Origin: Amaranthus tricolor
Taxonomy: Eukaryota; Streptophyta; Magnoliopsida; Caryophyllales; Amaranthaceae
Length of the DNA stretch: 64,000 nt
Direction of reading: 5' to 3'
Assembly (NCBI RefSeq): GCF_026212465.1
Contig: NC_080056.1
Location: 20,862,509 to 20,926,508 of the forward strand
Positions 22,742 to 34,165 of the stretch are shown here, piece by piece; position 1 is the first letter of the stretch, and every line of letters begins with the position of its first letter. The translations under genes were made by a program, and so were the position numbers. The notes below the pieces were generated by a model that made no database searches, had not been told where the DNA came from, and worked only from the letters and a program-made list of their open reading frames with translations.

Positions 22742-24655
22742 TCAATGTAGCTTAATCAAGCCAAGTTCTAATCTCATTTTTTCGTGTTGTTCCCTTGGAA
22801 GTGGTTTTGTCATGATACCAGCTATTTGCTCATTGGTATTTACATGCTTGACGATTATATTTTTAATCTCAACATCGTCCTTAAGAAAATGATGTCTAAT
22901 GTGGATATGTTTTACTCTAGAGTGATGCACTGGATCTTTATATATGCATATGGCACTGGTATTATCGCAATAAATAGGAACACATTCAAATTTAATACCA
23001 AAATCTCTCAGTTGTTGTTTTATCCAAAGCATTTGGGAACAGCAAGCTGCTGCTGCTACATATTCTGCTTTGGCAGTGGATAATGCAACAGTGTTTTGTT
23101 TTTTGGAACACCATGATACTAAACATGAGCCAAGAAATTGTACCATACCTGAAGTACGTTTTCTGTTCACAAGATCTCCTGCATAATCTGCATCACTAAA
23201 ACCTTTCAAGTCATAGACATAGACATCACTTTTTAGGCTAAAATAAGGACAAGTGATCTGTTCCCTTCAAATATCCTAAAATTCGTTTTACTACTGTGAG
23301 ATGTGATTCTTTAGGATTAGACTGAAATCTAACACATAAACCAACACTAAAAGCAATATTGGGTCTACTATAAGTTAGATATAACAAAGAACCAATCATG
23401 CCTCGATACATAGTTTGATCAATATTTGTTCCATTTGGGTCTTCATCTAATCTATCATTAGTAGCCATAGGTGTATGGTTAGTTTTAGCATTATTCAATC
23501 CGTATTTCTTGAGAAGTTTTTTTATATATTTTTGTTGGTGAATAAAAATAGCATTTGTTGTTTGTTTAATTTGCAAACCAAGGAAGAATTTTAGCTCTGC
23601 CATCATACTCATTTCAAATTTAGTGCTCATAAGGTCAGCAAATTCTTTACACAACAATTCATTAGTGGCTCCAAAAATAATATCATCAACATATATTTGA
23701 ACAACTAAAATATCAAAACCTCTATTCTTAAAGAATAAGGTTTTTTTGATTTTACCTCTAACAAAGTTATTTTCAATCAAGAACTTTGATAGTCTTTCAT
23801 ATCATTGCCTAGGAGCTTGTTTTAAGCCATAAAGAGCTTTATCAAGCTTGTAGACATGATTAAGACAATAGGTCTTTTCAAAGCCTGGGGGATGTTCAAC
23901 AAAAACTTCATCAAGAAAACCATTCAAAAAAGCACATTTCACATCCATTTGATATAATTTAAAGTTCATGAATGCAGCAAAAGAAATTAAAATTCTAATA
24001 GCCTCTAATCTTGCTGCCGGAGCAAATGTCTCGGTATAATCAATTCCTTCTTGTTGATTGTACTTTTTTACCACGAGTCTTGCTTTGTTTCTAACAATTA
24101 TTCCATGCTCATCTAATTTGTTCCAAAATACCCATTTTAAACCAATTACCTTTTTGTGCTTTGGTTTGGGTTCTAAATGCCATACTTTATTTCTTTAAAA
24201 TTCATTCAATTCATCTTGCATGGCTACGATCCATTGGGAATTCTTTAGAGCTTCTTTGTGATTTTTGGGTTCAAGTGACGATAGGAACGCAAAGCGTGCA
24301 CAAAAGTTTCTCATTTGGGATCTGGTTTGTGTTCCCTTATTCAAATCACTTACAATCAAATCAAGTTAATGACATTTTTGATATTTCCAAGGTTTAGGCA
24401 CAAATTCTCTTGTGGGAACAGTAGTATGCTCTGGATCATTCGCTTGATTGTATTTCTATTCAGCTACTTGATCAACTTGCTTTTTTATGGGAACAACTGG
24501 ATTGGGAATAGTCTACTGGTCCTGATGTACTGGCAGTTCCTGATCTTGATCAGACCTTTCTGCATTTTCTTGAATAGCCTGTTCACTTGTTGTTGCTTTA
24601 TCTTGCACTTTCATTTCTTCTTCATCGTCCTCTAGATTTGCAAGACCTATTTTAA
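22742..24655 (-). pseudogene. Copia RT-RNase H of A2
   Basis: The frame begins right after the integrase deletion with the acidic linker and RT entry (KNSQWIVAMQDELNEF, then a stop). 24074-23802 holds [26 protein letters not shown] and [13 protein letters not shown] stop follows at about 23799. 23780-23238 holds the intact catalytic YVDDIIFGATN, and KGTDHLSLF. After a small shift, 23209-22742 is RNase H (DADYAGDLVN, STAKAEY, DNTSAICI) ending LGLIKLH at 22742. The catalytic Asp pair that A1 lost is present here, but stops and frameshifts split the polyprotein. Confidence 0.88.
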
Positions 24656-24657
24656 AA

Positions 24658-26727
24658 TTATTTATATCCTTTATCGCAGAACTGAGAAATGCTAAGTAAG
24701 TTATATTTCATATTCTTGACTAAAAATACATTATTGATTTCATGGGAACTGGACATTCCAACTTTTCCTTTGGCGATTATCTCACCCTTCATATTGTCAC
24801 CGAAGGTTACAGTTCCCCCATCATAGGCTTCAAGTGAGAGAAATTTAGATTTGTCATCCATCATGTGCTTGGAACACCCACTGTCGAGAGACCATGAGTT
24901 GTTCCCCCTCACTTGGACTTGATAAAAAAAATTAATTGTTAGTAACAGGAACCCCGACTGTCTTGGGTTCCTTCTCGATTTTAGATGAATCAACTTTCTT
25001 AATCCAAACGTTATCGACATAGTTTTTGTTGGAGACAGTGTACTGTTCCTTTTGGTACACCGGTCTTTTAGATGACCAGTTTTTCCACAAAAGGAATAGA
25101 TTCTGTCACTTGGGAGATCAACATAGAGCTTCTTCTTCTTGTTATTCTTAAAGTAATTTAGTCGTTTTGAATTTTTACTTTTTGCTTCTTGAATCCATTT
25201 GGGAACACTTTTGATTTTCCCTTTTTCTCTTGAAGTTGATTCAAGTTCTACTTTGTCATTGTTGGATCGGTTGAATTCAAGGCTACTGTTCAAATTTTGA
25301 AAATCTGTACACAAGTTCTTAATGGATGCGTCGTTTACTTCATTATTCAAGCCTAGCATTTTGTATTGCGTTAACTCAACATTAAGAATAACATTTTCCT
25401 TTTTAATTCTTTCTATATTTTCCTTTACAATTGTGTTTCGGTCCAGCAAACTGAACAATCTTTTTTGGACATCGGATCTAAAGGTGTTTATATAGGAAAT
25501 ATGGTCTTTACTTATCTTGAGCTCCTTTTGCAATTGACGACACTTATCATTACAATTTTTTAGTTTAACTTGTGTCTCCTTTAGCAACTCTATTAATTTA
25601 TTTTTACTTAATTTGGATGGATGGAAAGAAAATGAGTTAGAAATATTTACCTGCTTTCCTTTGGATTTCACTTCCTTGCTTTCGTGCGTGGCCATGAGAC
25701 ATAAATTTGCTATTTCTTCCTCTTCGGGGTTTTCTGTTTTAGCCTCACTTTCAGATTATCCCCATGCTACTATCATGGCTTTGCGAAAGTCGGTCCTGTT
25801 AAAATTTCCTTTGTTTAGCGGTCTTCCTAAATCCCTTGTCTTTCCCTTGCCCTTTTCACTTTTCCACATTGGGCAATCCTTGATGAAGTGCTCGGTACTA
25901 CCACATTTGTGGCACTCGAGGTTGGATTTTGTTCTTCTTTCTTTGTTGTTTCTTTGACTTGTATACCTGCTGTTCCTGAAGAACTTCTTGAATTTTCGTA
26001 CCAGCATAGCAGCCTCTTCCTCATCACATTCTGATTCGTCCTATTCCGCTGCTGCTAGGGCCAGTCCCTTGTTCCTGGAACTGTCTGTTGTTCCCAAATG
26101 TAATTTATGTGTCATTAGGGAACCAGCCAGCTCCTCTAGATTAAACTTTGTAAAATCTTTGGACTCCTGTATGGCAGTTACTTTGGCTCTCCAGCGCTCA
26201 TCTTGAGGGAGGCTCCTTAGGATTTTTCTTACTTGTTCATCGGTGGGAATTATTCTTCCAAGAGAGACAACTTTGTTTGTGATGTTAGTGAACCTTGTGA
26301 GCATCTCTTGGATGCTTTCTCTTGGTTCCATAACAAACCTTTCATACATAGACATCAACAAGTCAATCTTAGAACGTTTAACTTCACTTATTCCCTCATG
26401 GGTAACAGCCAGTAGGTCCCAAATCTGCTTCGCAGATTTGCACCCCATTATTCGATTATGCTCGTTTGGTCCAAGACAACAGTGAAGTAATTTTATGGCA
26501 AGAGCGTTTATTTCCATTTTCTGAACATCTTTCTTTTCAAATTCGGTTATGGATTCGGGAATAATTTCATTATTGGAGTTCGTAGTAGTTACCTCAAATT
26601 CTTCAATTTCGATGACTCTCCAAACTTGATAATTTTCCGCCTTGATGAAGATCTCCATCCTATTTTTCCAATAAGTGTAGAATTTTCCATCAAACATAGG
26701 TGGCCTTTGAGTAGAGTACTGGACCAA
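24658..26727 (-). pseudogene. gag and protease of A2
   Basis: Gag starts at ATG 26727 (MVQYSTQRPPMFDGKFYTYW), the usual Sirevirus gag opening. The UBN2-type capsid region follows (INALAIKLLHCCLGPNEHNR, MLTRFTNITNKVVSLG) to a stop at about 26041. The zinc knuckle CHKCGSTEHFIKDCP is in 26007-25756. A coiled-coil section (25695 to about 25200) carries a second cysteine pattern. The protease site LDSGCSKHMMDD is near 24880, and the frame ends NLLSISQFCDKGYK at 24658, where the GAG-pre-integrase domain should begin. Two stops and at least one frameshift break it. Confidence 0.88.
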
Positions 26728-27475
26728 GTTTGCAGCGGAAGATATTGTTTATTACCTTTATTTTCACGAACACTTGTATAGATGATCAAGAACACACTTA
26801 CCCGGATCAATTGGTTTGATTTCAAAGTAATCTTGGTTGACTACTTATCCTGGAAGAAGACACTGATTCCCCTAAGGAATTCAAGGCCTTAATCCTCACA
26901 ATTCTCTCAATGATCAGCATGATCTTGGAGAAGTGTGAATCTGTGAAGGCTTGAACACACTAAACCTTTCAAGACAGAAAAATGGCAAACAAAACAGAAA
27001 CAAACACTTTGTTCTCTGAATGAATGATTACTATTGATGAATTAAAACTGAAGAACATATATGTCCATTACAATCCGGAGGAGAGCCTTATTTATAGTTT
27101 TGGCTTTTATCCTCTAACGGGTATACAATCATGAAAAGGGCGCCTAGATTCTAACGGTCATAACAGACGCCTTAAAATAGCACATGCTAGTTCTTCTGTC
27201 AGGATTTGGGAACACCAAGCTGTTCCTTATTATTTGGGAACACCGAATTGTTCCTTATTCTTCCTTTTCCAGATACAGGACTATGAATGCTTTCTTTGAG
27301 GCTTGAGCATGTATGTTCATAGTATTGAGTAATTGTTCCTCAGCTTCATTTGCTTGGGCTGGGCTGGGTCTAGTCCTCTGTTCCCCAATACTTAAGTCTT
27401 CATCGTTCCCAGTATGATCCTTGTGCTGATCATATGCAGAGGTATACTTGCTCCATTCCCTCCTTCTTCAATTCG
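26728..27475. repeat. Leader repeat, copy next to gag (A2)
   Basis: About 745 bp that recur in the same orientation at 28853-29617. Both begin GGACCAAGTTTGCAGCG and both contain the phrase GGGAACACCAAGCTGTTCC or a variant. This copy adjoins the gag ATG. It is the probable 5' untranslated leader. Confidence 0.8.
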
Positions 27476-28508
27476 AACTGTTCCCAATTCAGAATCAGCA
27501 TAGTATGGTCGCAGATCTCCAATGTTGAATATGTGAGAGACTCCATATCGATCAGGAAGATCTACTTTGAACGCATTATCCCCATATTTCTCAGTAATCT
27601 GGAATGGTCCATCAGCACGTGGCATAAGTTTGTTTTTCTTTTGCTTTGGGAACCTTTCCTTCCTCAAATGGATCCATACCCAGTCCCTAATCTGAAATTC
27701 TGGTGTAGCTGTGTTGTGCTTATTTTTCTTTCAATGATACTTAGCAGTAGCTTATGTTCCTCTGTGTTTGCTTATGAATGTGCATCATATTTTCAGCGTG
27801 TTGCTTAGCATCCCCATGTGTCCTGCAATGTAAAGGAAGATCAATTAGTGAAGCAGGTACTATAGGATTCATTCCATACACACATTCAAAAGGGGAGATC
27901 TTAGTAGCCCAGCTTGGACTCCTATTATAGGCGAACTCTGCATGACGTAGCTTAAGGTCCCAATCTCTCAGATTTTTCTTCACCAAGGTTCTAAGGATTG
28001 TCCCTAGTGTTTTGTTGGTCACCTCTATTTGCCCATCAGTTTGTGGGTGATGAGAGGTACTATACAAAAGCTTTGTGTCAAGCAGTCTGCAAAGGGTGCT
28101 CCAAAAGAGCTTAAAAATTTGCTATCCCTGTCTGATACTATAGTTCTAGGGACCCCATGCAGCCGTACAATTTCAGCAAAGTAAAGCTTGGCTATATGGT
28201 TAGCATCATCCACCTTATAACATGCAATGAAATGGGCTATTTTGGAGAACCTATCTACCACAACCGCGACTGCATCCCTGCCTCTCTATGTCCTAGGTAG
28301 GGCAACTATAGAGTCCATACTCACATGTTCCCATGGTCTTTGTGCAATGGGTAGGGGTTTGTACTCTCCTTTGCGGAATGTGATTTTTGCCTTAATGCAA
28401 GGCTCGCACCTCAGAATGAACTTGCCCATTGTGCCCAATATTTTTGGCCAATAAAAGTGCTTAGCTAACATATCCAAGGTTTTCTGTATCCCAATACTAT
28501 GAACATAC
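27392..28508 (-). pseudogene. Captured Ty3/gypsy integrase inside A2
   Basis: A nearly whole gypsy integrase, unrelated to copia pol. The zinc-binding part is at about 28500-28380 (MLAKHFYWPKI; CEPCIKAK). The catalytic core has the first Asp in VSMDSIVALPRT, then a stop near 28286, the second Asp in [13 protein letters not shown], and the Glu in [16 protein letters not shown] after a frameshift near 28060. The C-terminal part at 27667-27400 reads MPRADGPFQITEKYGDNAFK. Reverse transcriptase and LTRs of the donor are absent. It lies in the A2 leader between two leader copies, same strand as A2. A2 lacks its own integrase, but with stops and a frameshift this copy could not replace it. Confidence 0.85.
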
Positions 28509-28848
28509 ATGCTCCAGCCTTGAAGAAAGCATACATAGTCCTGTATCTGAAAAAGGAATAATAAGGAACAGCTTGGTGTTCCCAAATACGCATACATAAT
28601 AATAAGGAACAGCTTGGTGTTCCCAAATCCTGACAGAAGAACTAGCATGTGCTATTTTAAGGCGTCTGTTATGACCGTTAGAATCTAGGCGCCCTTTTCT
28701 TGATTGTATATCCGTTAGAGGATAAAAGCCAAAACTATAAAAAAGGCTCTCATCTGGATTGGAATGGACATATATGTTTTTCAGTTTTAATTCATCAACA
28801 ATTATAGTATTCATTTAGAGAACAAAGTGTTTGTTTCTGTTTTGCTTA
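28489..28848. repeat. Inverted leader segment (A2)
   Basis: About 360 bp is the reverse complement of parts of both leader copies (about 26985-27340 and 29110-29470). With 29110-29470 it could fold as a hairpin with a ~260-bp loop. Confidence 0.8.
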
Positions 28849-28852
28849 CCAA

Positions 28853-29617
28853 GTTGGACCAAGTTTGCAGCGAAAGATGTCGTTTATAACATTTATTTTC
28901 ACGAACACTAGTACAGACGATCAAGAACACACTTACCCGGATCAATTGGTTTGATTTCTAAGTAATCTTGGTTGACTACTTATCCTGGAAGAACACACTG
29001 ATTCCCCTAAGGAATGTAAGGCCTTAATCCTCACAATTCTCTCAATGATCAACGTGATCTTGGAGAAGTGTGAATCTGTGAAGGCTTGAACACACTCAAC
29101 CTTTCAAGACAGAAAAATGGCAAACAAAACAGAAACAAACACTTTGTTCTCTGAATGAATGATTACTATAATCGTTGATGAATTAAAACTAAAAAACATA
29201 TATGCCCATTACAATCCAGAGGAGAGCCTTATTTATAGTTTTGGCTTTTATCCTCTAACGGGTATAAAATCAAGAAAAGGGCGCCTAGATTCTAACGATC
29301 ATAACAGACGCCTTAAAATAGCACATACTAGTTCTTCTGTCAGGATATGGGAACACCAAGTTGTTCCTTATTATTTCGGAACACCGAGTTGTTCCATATT
29401 CTTCCTTTTCTAGATATAGGACTATGTATGCTTTCTTCGAGGCTGCAGCATGTATGTTCATAGTATTGAGTAATTGTTCCTCAACTTCATTTGCTTGGGC
29501 TGGGCTGGGTCCAATCCTCTATTCCCCAATACTTAAGTCTTCATTGTTCCCAGTATCATCCTTGTGCTGATCATATGTAGAAGGTGTACTTGTTCCAAGT
29601 ACCCTTCTTCCATTCGC
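28853..29617. repeat. Leader repeat, copy next to the primer site (A2)
   Basis: Direct copy of 26728-27475. Its far end runs to within about 70 bp of the primer site, so this copy holds the original leader position. Confidence 0.8.
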
Positions 29618-29688
29618 TCGTTCATAATTGACATCTCTGGGAACACTATGATTCTGTCCTCAGGGTTTCCTAATCAAATGGGAACAGG

Positions 29689-29700
29689 GCTCTGATACCA
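29689..29700 (-). promoter_or_regulatory. Primer binding site of A2
   Basis: On the minus strand TGGTATCAGAGC, complementary to the 3' end of initiator Met-tRNA, two bases after the 5' LTR. Confidence 0.95.
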
Positions 29701-29702
29701 AT

Positions 29703-31224
29703 TGTAGAATGATTTAGAGATGGGAACAACAACACAAGGGGGGGGAGGGGGGGTGAATTGTTGTTGTTACGAATTTAAGAATTTTTGCACTGATTTGCGG
29801 AATTAAATAAAATAAAATAAAGCTTAAAATTAGAGAAAAATAATGAAAGAGACAACACGATTTTTACGTGGAAATCTTCTAGGCCTAAATAGAGGAAAAA
29901 GCACGACCCCCACGGGATTTCTAAATTCTCCACTGTGTTTAAGGCAACTCGTTACAATTACATTAAACATCTTACTTCACTCGAAGCGCATTAACTAAGC
30001 CAACTTCTCTCTCCAATTACTTCATTCAAAGCAACTCTTTTAGCTTCACTAAAAGCTAAAATCTTCACAAGCTTCACTCGAAGCTATCTAATTCCCCTTA
30101 GACTCAGCCAAGTCTAATTACAAATATCACTCAAAAACCCTTACATAAAGGATAAAATTCTCTAAAATAAAATCAATGAGTTGCTAAAGAAAATATTGTA
30201 AGTTGATTGGCAATTTTTAAAACAAAATATTTCTTGTAAATTTCCAAAAATAATCGCATGAAATAACTAAGCTCATACGTTGGCATATGTTTAGGAACAG
30301 TCGAATAGGTCTACTTATAGAGCCAATTTCCCTAATAAAAAGGAAGTATCCAACCATTATTCCCTTATCCCAAATAATAAGGAGAATAATGTGGATCTTA
30401 AAATCCATGGGCATCCTACGGTTGATATCTGAAAATAGGTATTTATCTTGACAAATTCAAGTCCACGGTTATCCTAAAAATAACCGATGTTCCCTTATAC
30501 TAACAATAGGCAGATCAGCTTTTGTTCTTTTAACTAATAATAGAAGCAGTTCCCATATACTAAAATTAGTTGCAGTTCTCTTTTTCCAATAATAACCATG
30601 GGTACTTAGACTAATTTTAGGCACGGTTATGCTTTGCTATTAATAGGGACGGTCGCCTATTATCAAATATTAGGGATGGTTACCTATTTACTAAAATTAA
30701 GCGACGGTTATTCTAATAATAGCTTAGGCTTCCTTAATATCAGCTGTTGTTCCTATATTTAGTCAATCTAATTATTCATTAAATATAGACCCTAAAATAA
30801 AGGCTTATATACACGTTAGATATTTTTGGAAAATACTTTGCCAATTAACTCAATAATTAATTAATGCAATAAATTAACTTTAATTAATACATCAACTAAA
30901 AATAATAATTAGAAAATAATAATCAGAATTTTCAGTGGACGTATTAAGCTGACTCCAGTCCAAGAACAGTGTGTTGTCTCCATTTTCCAGTTTTGTTATA
31001 GCATCCAACTTGGGAACAGTAGAATTTTGTCTCCACTTTAACATCCTAAGCGATATACTCTTCTAACACCTTTTGGATCCTTTTGCCACGTACATTTTCA
31101 TAGACCAAGTCATAGGTACTATCAACGATCATAATCACGACCGGATATTAACCTGCACACAATCTCTAAAAACATATTCACTTAAATAAAGTGTAGTCAT
31201 CATCAAAACTCAAGAGGTCCAACA
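29703..31224 (-). repeat. 5' LTR of Sirevirus A2
   Basis: TGTAGAATGA...GTCCAACA on the plus strand, 1522 bp, followed by GCATG at 31225-31229. The TATA region is altered relative to the 3' LTR (CTATAAGTAG on the minus strand near 30315). Confidence 0.95.
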
Positions 31225-31229
31225 GCATG

Positions 31230-31573
31230 ACACGACATATCAAAAATATTTGAAATTATCAAGCCCCAACTATTGTCGCAGTCGACTATGTGATACTCCA
31301 GATTTAGCTTTAATAAGGATTGATAGTTAAATCATATCAACATGGTGCTTCTTCTTTTCATGGGAGCCCATTTGTTATAAACTCCATAGTTAAGCATGGT
31401 TGGTGGGGAGTAATCTTAGGTTGGGCGACCTACTGGCATGTTTTCCTAGGTGCGCAAAAGTAAGGCCAAAGTGCGCTGGAAAGACTTGTGTTAGTTTGTG
31501 GGGCCAGTGTATTGTCTCCATGAGTAGTCACAAGCAGTTTGAGGGGCCAGGGTGTTACAGACCATTCCACATG
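31230..31573. other. Flank right of A2
   Basis: Continuation of the old target DNA; nothing recognised. Confidence 0.4.
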
Positions 31574-31936
31574 GAAATTTTGTATCTTATACTTAACTAA
31601 ATCAGGTTCAAAAAAGAGGGTCCGAATTATTTCTCTTGAAGGTACAAATTTCCATTTTAGCTTAACCAAGAAATTTTGTGTCTTATACTTAACTAAATCA
31701 GGGTCAAAAAAGAGGGTCTGAATTATTTCTCTTGAAGGTACAAATTTCCATTTTAGCTTAACCAAATCAGCCCAAGATTCAATTTTTAGGCCAAGAGGGG
31801 GGTCTGAATCACTTTTCCTCTGATGATACAGACTGAATTTTATACTTGGATGATAAGGTAAGAGTCCCCTAGTGTGGTATGTCATGAACAACAAATTTCT
31901 TAGATACATGATGATGCGACATCTTTTATACACTTA

Positions 31937-32936
31937 GGGGGCATTTGGTTGGGGTTAATGATCAAAGGGAAAGGGAATGGAAATACCCCATTCCCTTTGT
32001 CGTTGTTTGTTTGCCCCATTCCATCATTCCCTTTCTCCAATTTTAGTTTTGGGTTTACCCCAAACTATTATACCCTGATTCCCCACCCCCCCTACACTTT
32101 CCCATTCCATTCCCCCCTCATTCATCACCCTTTCCTCTCAAACCCAAGTACACTGCTGCTGCGCCTCCCCCTCAATTTCTCGTCTCTTCTCTTCACTCCT
32201 CCTTCCTGAAGTTGCTGCGCCTGCCGCCATTGTTCGTAGCATTCTTCTTCTAAATCTCGATTTTGCGGCCGCCATTGTCAAATGTGACGGTTCTGTGACG
32301 ATTCGTGTTCTTGATGAATCTCTTCACTCTTTTGCTGCGTCTTTTCTCTTCACTCTTTTTCCTATTTTCTGCGGCTTTTTTGATGGATTGAAATTCATAT
32401 TTGTGTTCTTGAAGAATCTTTGTTCTACCGCCATTGATGAATCTCTGTTCGTGTTCTGCTGCGTTCTTGTTCTACCGCCATTGTTCTTGCATCGAAGATT
32501 TCTGTTCATAATTTCTGTTCCTAATCTCTGAATTTCTGTGATTAATTGGATTTCTGGGTTCAATCTGAAGTTGTTTTTATCAAGCTTGATTGTATTTTGA
32601 TGGGTGTAATTGGATTTGCTTGATTGTTTTTATCAAGCTTAATTGTATTTTGATGGGTGTAATTGGATTTGCTTGATTGTTTTTATCAATCTGAAGTAAT
32701 TTCTGTTTGATTTTTTTTATCAAATTGTTCTTAATGATTAAAGATTTGCTACATGAAAAACTCATAATTTGATTCCTTAACTTGAACCAAACAGTCACAA
32801 AGGGAATCAATGAGCAGTTCATTCCGTTTCCTGAACACAACCAAACGACTAGGCTAAATTAAGGGAATCCATTCCTTTCTCCTTCATTCCCTTTCCTCAT
32901 TCCATTCTGATTCCATTGTGCGAACCAAACGCCCCC
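31937..32936. mobile_element. Non-autonomous PIF/Harbinger-type element, copy 1
   Basis: Exactly 1000 bp. Ends GGGGGCATTTGGTT and AACCAAACGCCCCC are inverted repeats, flanked by TTA on both sides (31934-31936, 32937-32939), the target duplication typical of PIF/Harbinger. The inside matches 47995-49008. Pyrimidine-rich 5' half; no transposase domain. Confidence 0.88.
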
Positions 32937-33081
32937 TTAGAATATTTAAGCCCTAACTTTTGGGCTAAAAAGAGGGTCCGAATACTCGCCTCAACCTGAT
33001 GTCACGGCATACCATGTAGCTGTGAAAGGTACTTTATCCCATACTTAAACAAAAATTACTCATTCATCTTATGGTCCGGGC

Positions 33082-33110
<29 letters not shown>
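33082..33110. repeat. 29-bp G homopolymer
   Basis: An uninterrupted run of 29 G, within the tandem array. Confidence 0.9.
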
Positions 33111-33112
<2 letters not shown>

Positions 33113-33665
33113 TCAAATACTTTCTACCGTGGTGACTTTGATCACAATAACTCATAAACACTTAGAATATATTCAAGACTTCATCTTGAGGAGTCAAAAA
33201 GGAGGGTCTGAATCCTTATCATTAAAAGACAGGAATGCTATTCCATAATTACCCAAATCAACCCTAATTTCCATTTTTTTGGCTAAAAAAGTTGGTCTGA
33301 ATCCTTCATGATGATGTTACGAATGGGAAATATAACTTAGACAAACTAATCCCAAGATTCACTCTTGGGCTAAAAGCGGGTCCGAATCCCATCTTCACCT
33401 GGACCTTTAGTTGCACAGTATTGAGATGATACTTAGCCAAATTTCTCTTTTGTCACAAGAGCACCTAAAAGGGGGAGGTGGGGTCTGAATCCTTCATCTT
33501 GAAGATACGGACTGATAATTTAACTTAGCCAAATTTGGCCCAAGATTCCTTTCTTGGGCTAAAAGGGATCATAATCGCTTCATCCCTGAAGATACTGACT
33601 GATTCTCACACTTAGACATATTAGACTACGCATCGAAAGGTACCCAAAAAAAGAGGGTCCGAATT

Positions 33666-34165
33666 TCCTCCTTTATACGAATAACCTGTCAGACACAACC
33701 CTTCAAAGTTCTGACATGAATAGTGATTTTGGCATGTGAGCATTTATTCACCATATAAATAGGAGAATTAAAGCCTAAATATCATTGCTTATTTATAATT
33801 CTCAAATTTACGCTTCTAAAGAAAGAAAGCTAGAAAGAGACGCTCTAACATCCATAAATCTCCTAACTTTCTAACATTTCTCAAAATCTTCAACAAGGTA
33901 TTCTTCAAATTTTCTCCTTTTTTTTGAATTTTCTTTGAATTTCTTTAAAGATCTTGAAATTTTTTTCCAAATCTTCAAATTGTTCTTTATATCTTCAAAT
34001 TGTTCTTCATTTGTTCATGATATTAATTTTTTTTCACATAAAATTTGCATAACATTCTTATTCTTCCTTAAATATCGCTGATAATAAGAATAACTCGGAC
34101 ACACCCGGATTATAAGTTATTATAAACATTAAAACACCTAACTTAACTGAGTGAATAAAAAATAC
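33666..34165. other. Upstream region of the interrupted gene
   Basis: AT-rich, with TATAAATA at about 33755-33762 (CCATATAAATAGGAG context) that could be the promoter of the gene starting at 34166. Repeated CTTCAAATTTTC-like motifs lie at 33900-34010, as in a 5' leader. Confidence 0.4.

Larger units (their letters stand above)
18090..31224 (-). mobile_element. Sirevirus A2, full-length ends, integrase lost, leader rearranged
   Basis: Two LTRs (18090-19602 and 29703-31224) in minus orientation bound 13,135 bp. GCATG occurs at 18085-18089 and 31225-31229, a perfect 5-bp target duplication, so one insertion made this unit. Order on the minus strand: 5' LTR, Met-tRNA primer site, leader, gypsy integrase fragment, second leader copy, gag-protease, RT-RNase H, third ORF, polypurine tract, 3' LTR. 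The segment from GAG-pre-integrase through integrase is absent at about 24656. The same family as A1. LTRs differ from each other by scattered changes and indels, so the insertion is not recent. Confidence 0.95.
31574..33665. repeat. Degenerate ~90-bp tandem array
   Basis: The word GAGGGTC(C/T)GAAT, with a preceding TTGGGCTAAAAA-like segment, recurs near 31616, 31712, 31797, 32972, 33202, 33291, 33376, 33480, 33568 and 33653, mostly 85-105 bp apart. The first two units (31574-31670 and 31671-31765) are almost identical. The Harbinger element at 31937-32936 interrupts the array. Such arrays occur in untranslated parts of Tat/Ogre elements; a satellite remnant is the alternative. Confidence 0.75.

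Noticed and set aside
27392..28508. A complete gypsy element nested in A2
   Set aside because: Only integrase is present; no gypsy LTR, primer site, gag or RT was found on either side. The flanking direct repeats are A2 leader, starting at the gag ATG.
32295..32531. Open frame with a counterpart at 48035-48583 inside the Harbinger-type elements
   Set aside because: Both lie in repeated pyrimidine-rich non-autonomous elements; Leu/Phe/Ser-rich translation with no domain. Treated as chance frame, possible captured sequence noted separately.
31574..33665. CRISPR-like array
   Set aside because: Units are diverged, spacers are not distinct, and the context is plant nuclear transposon DNA.
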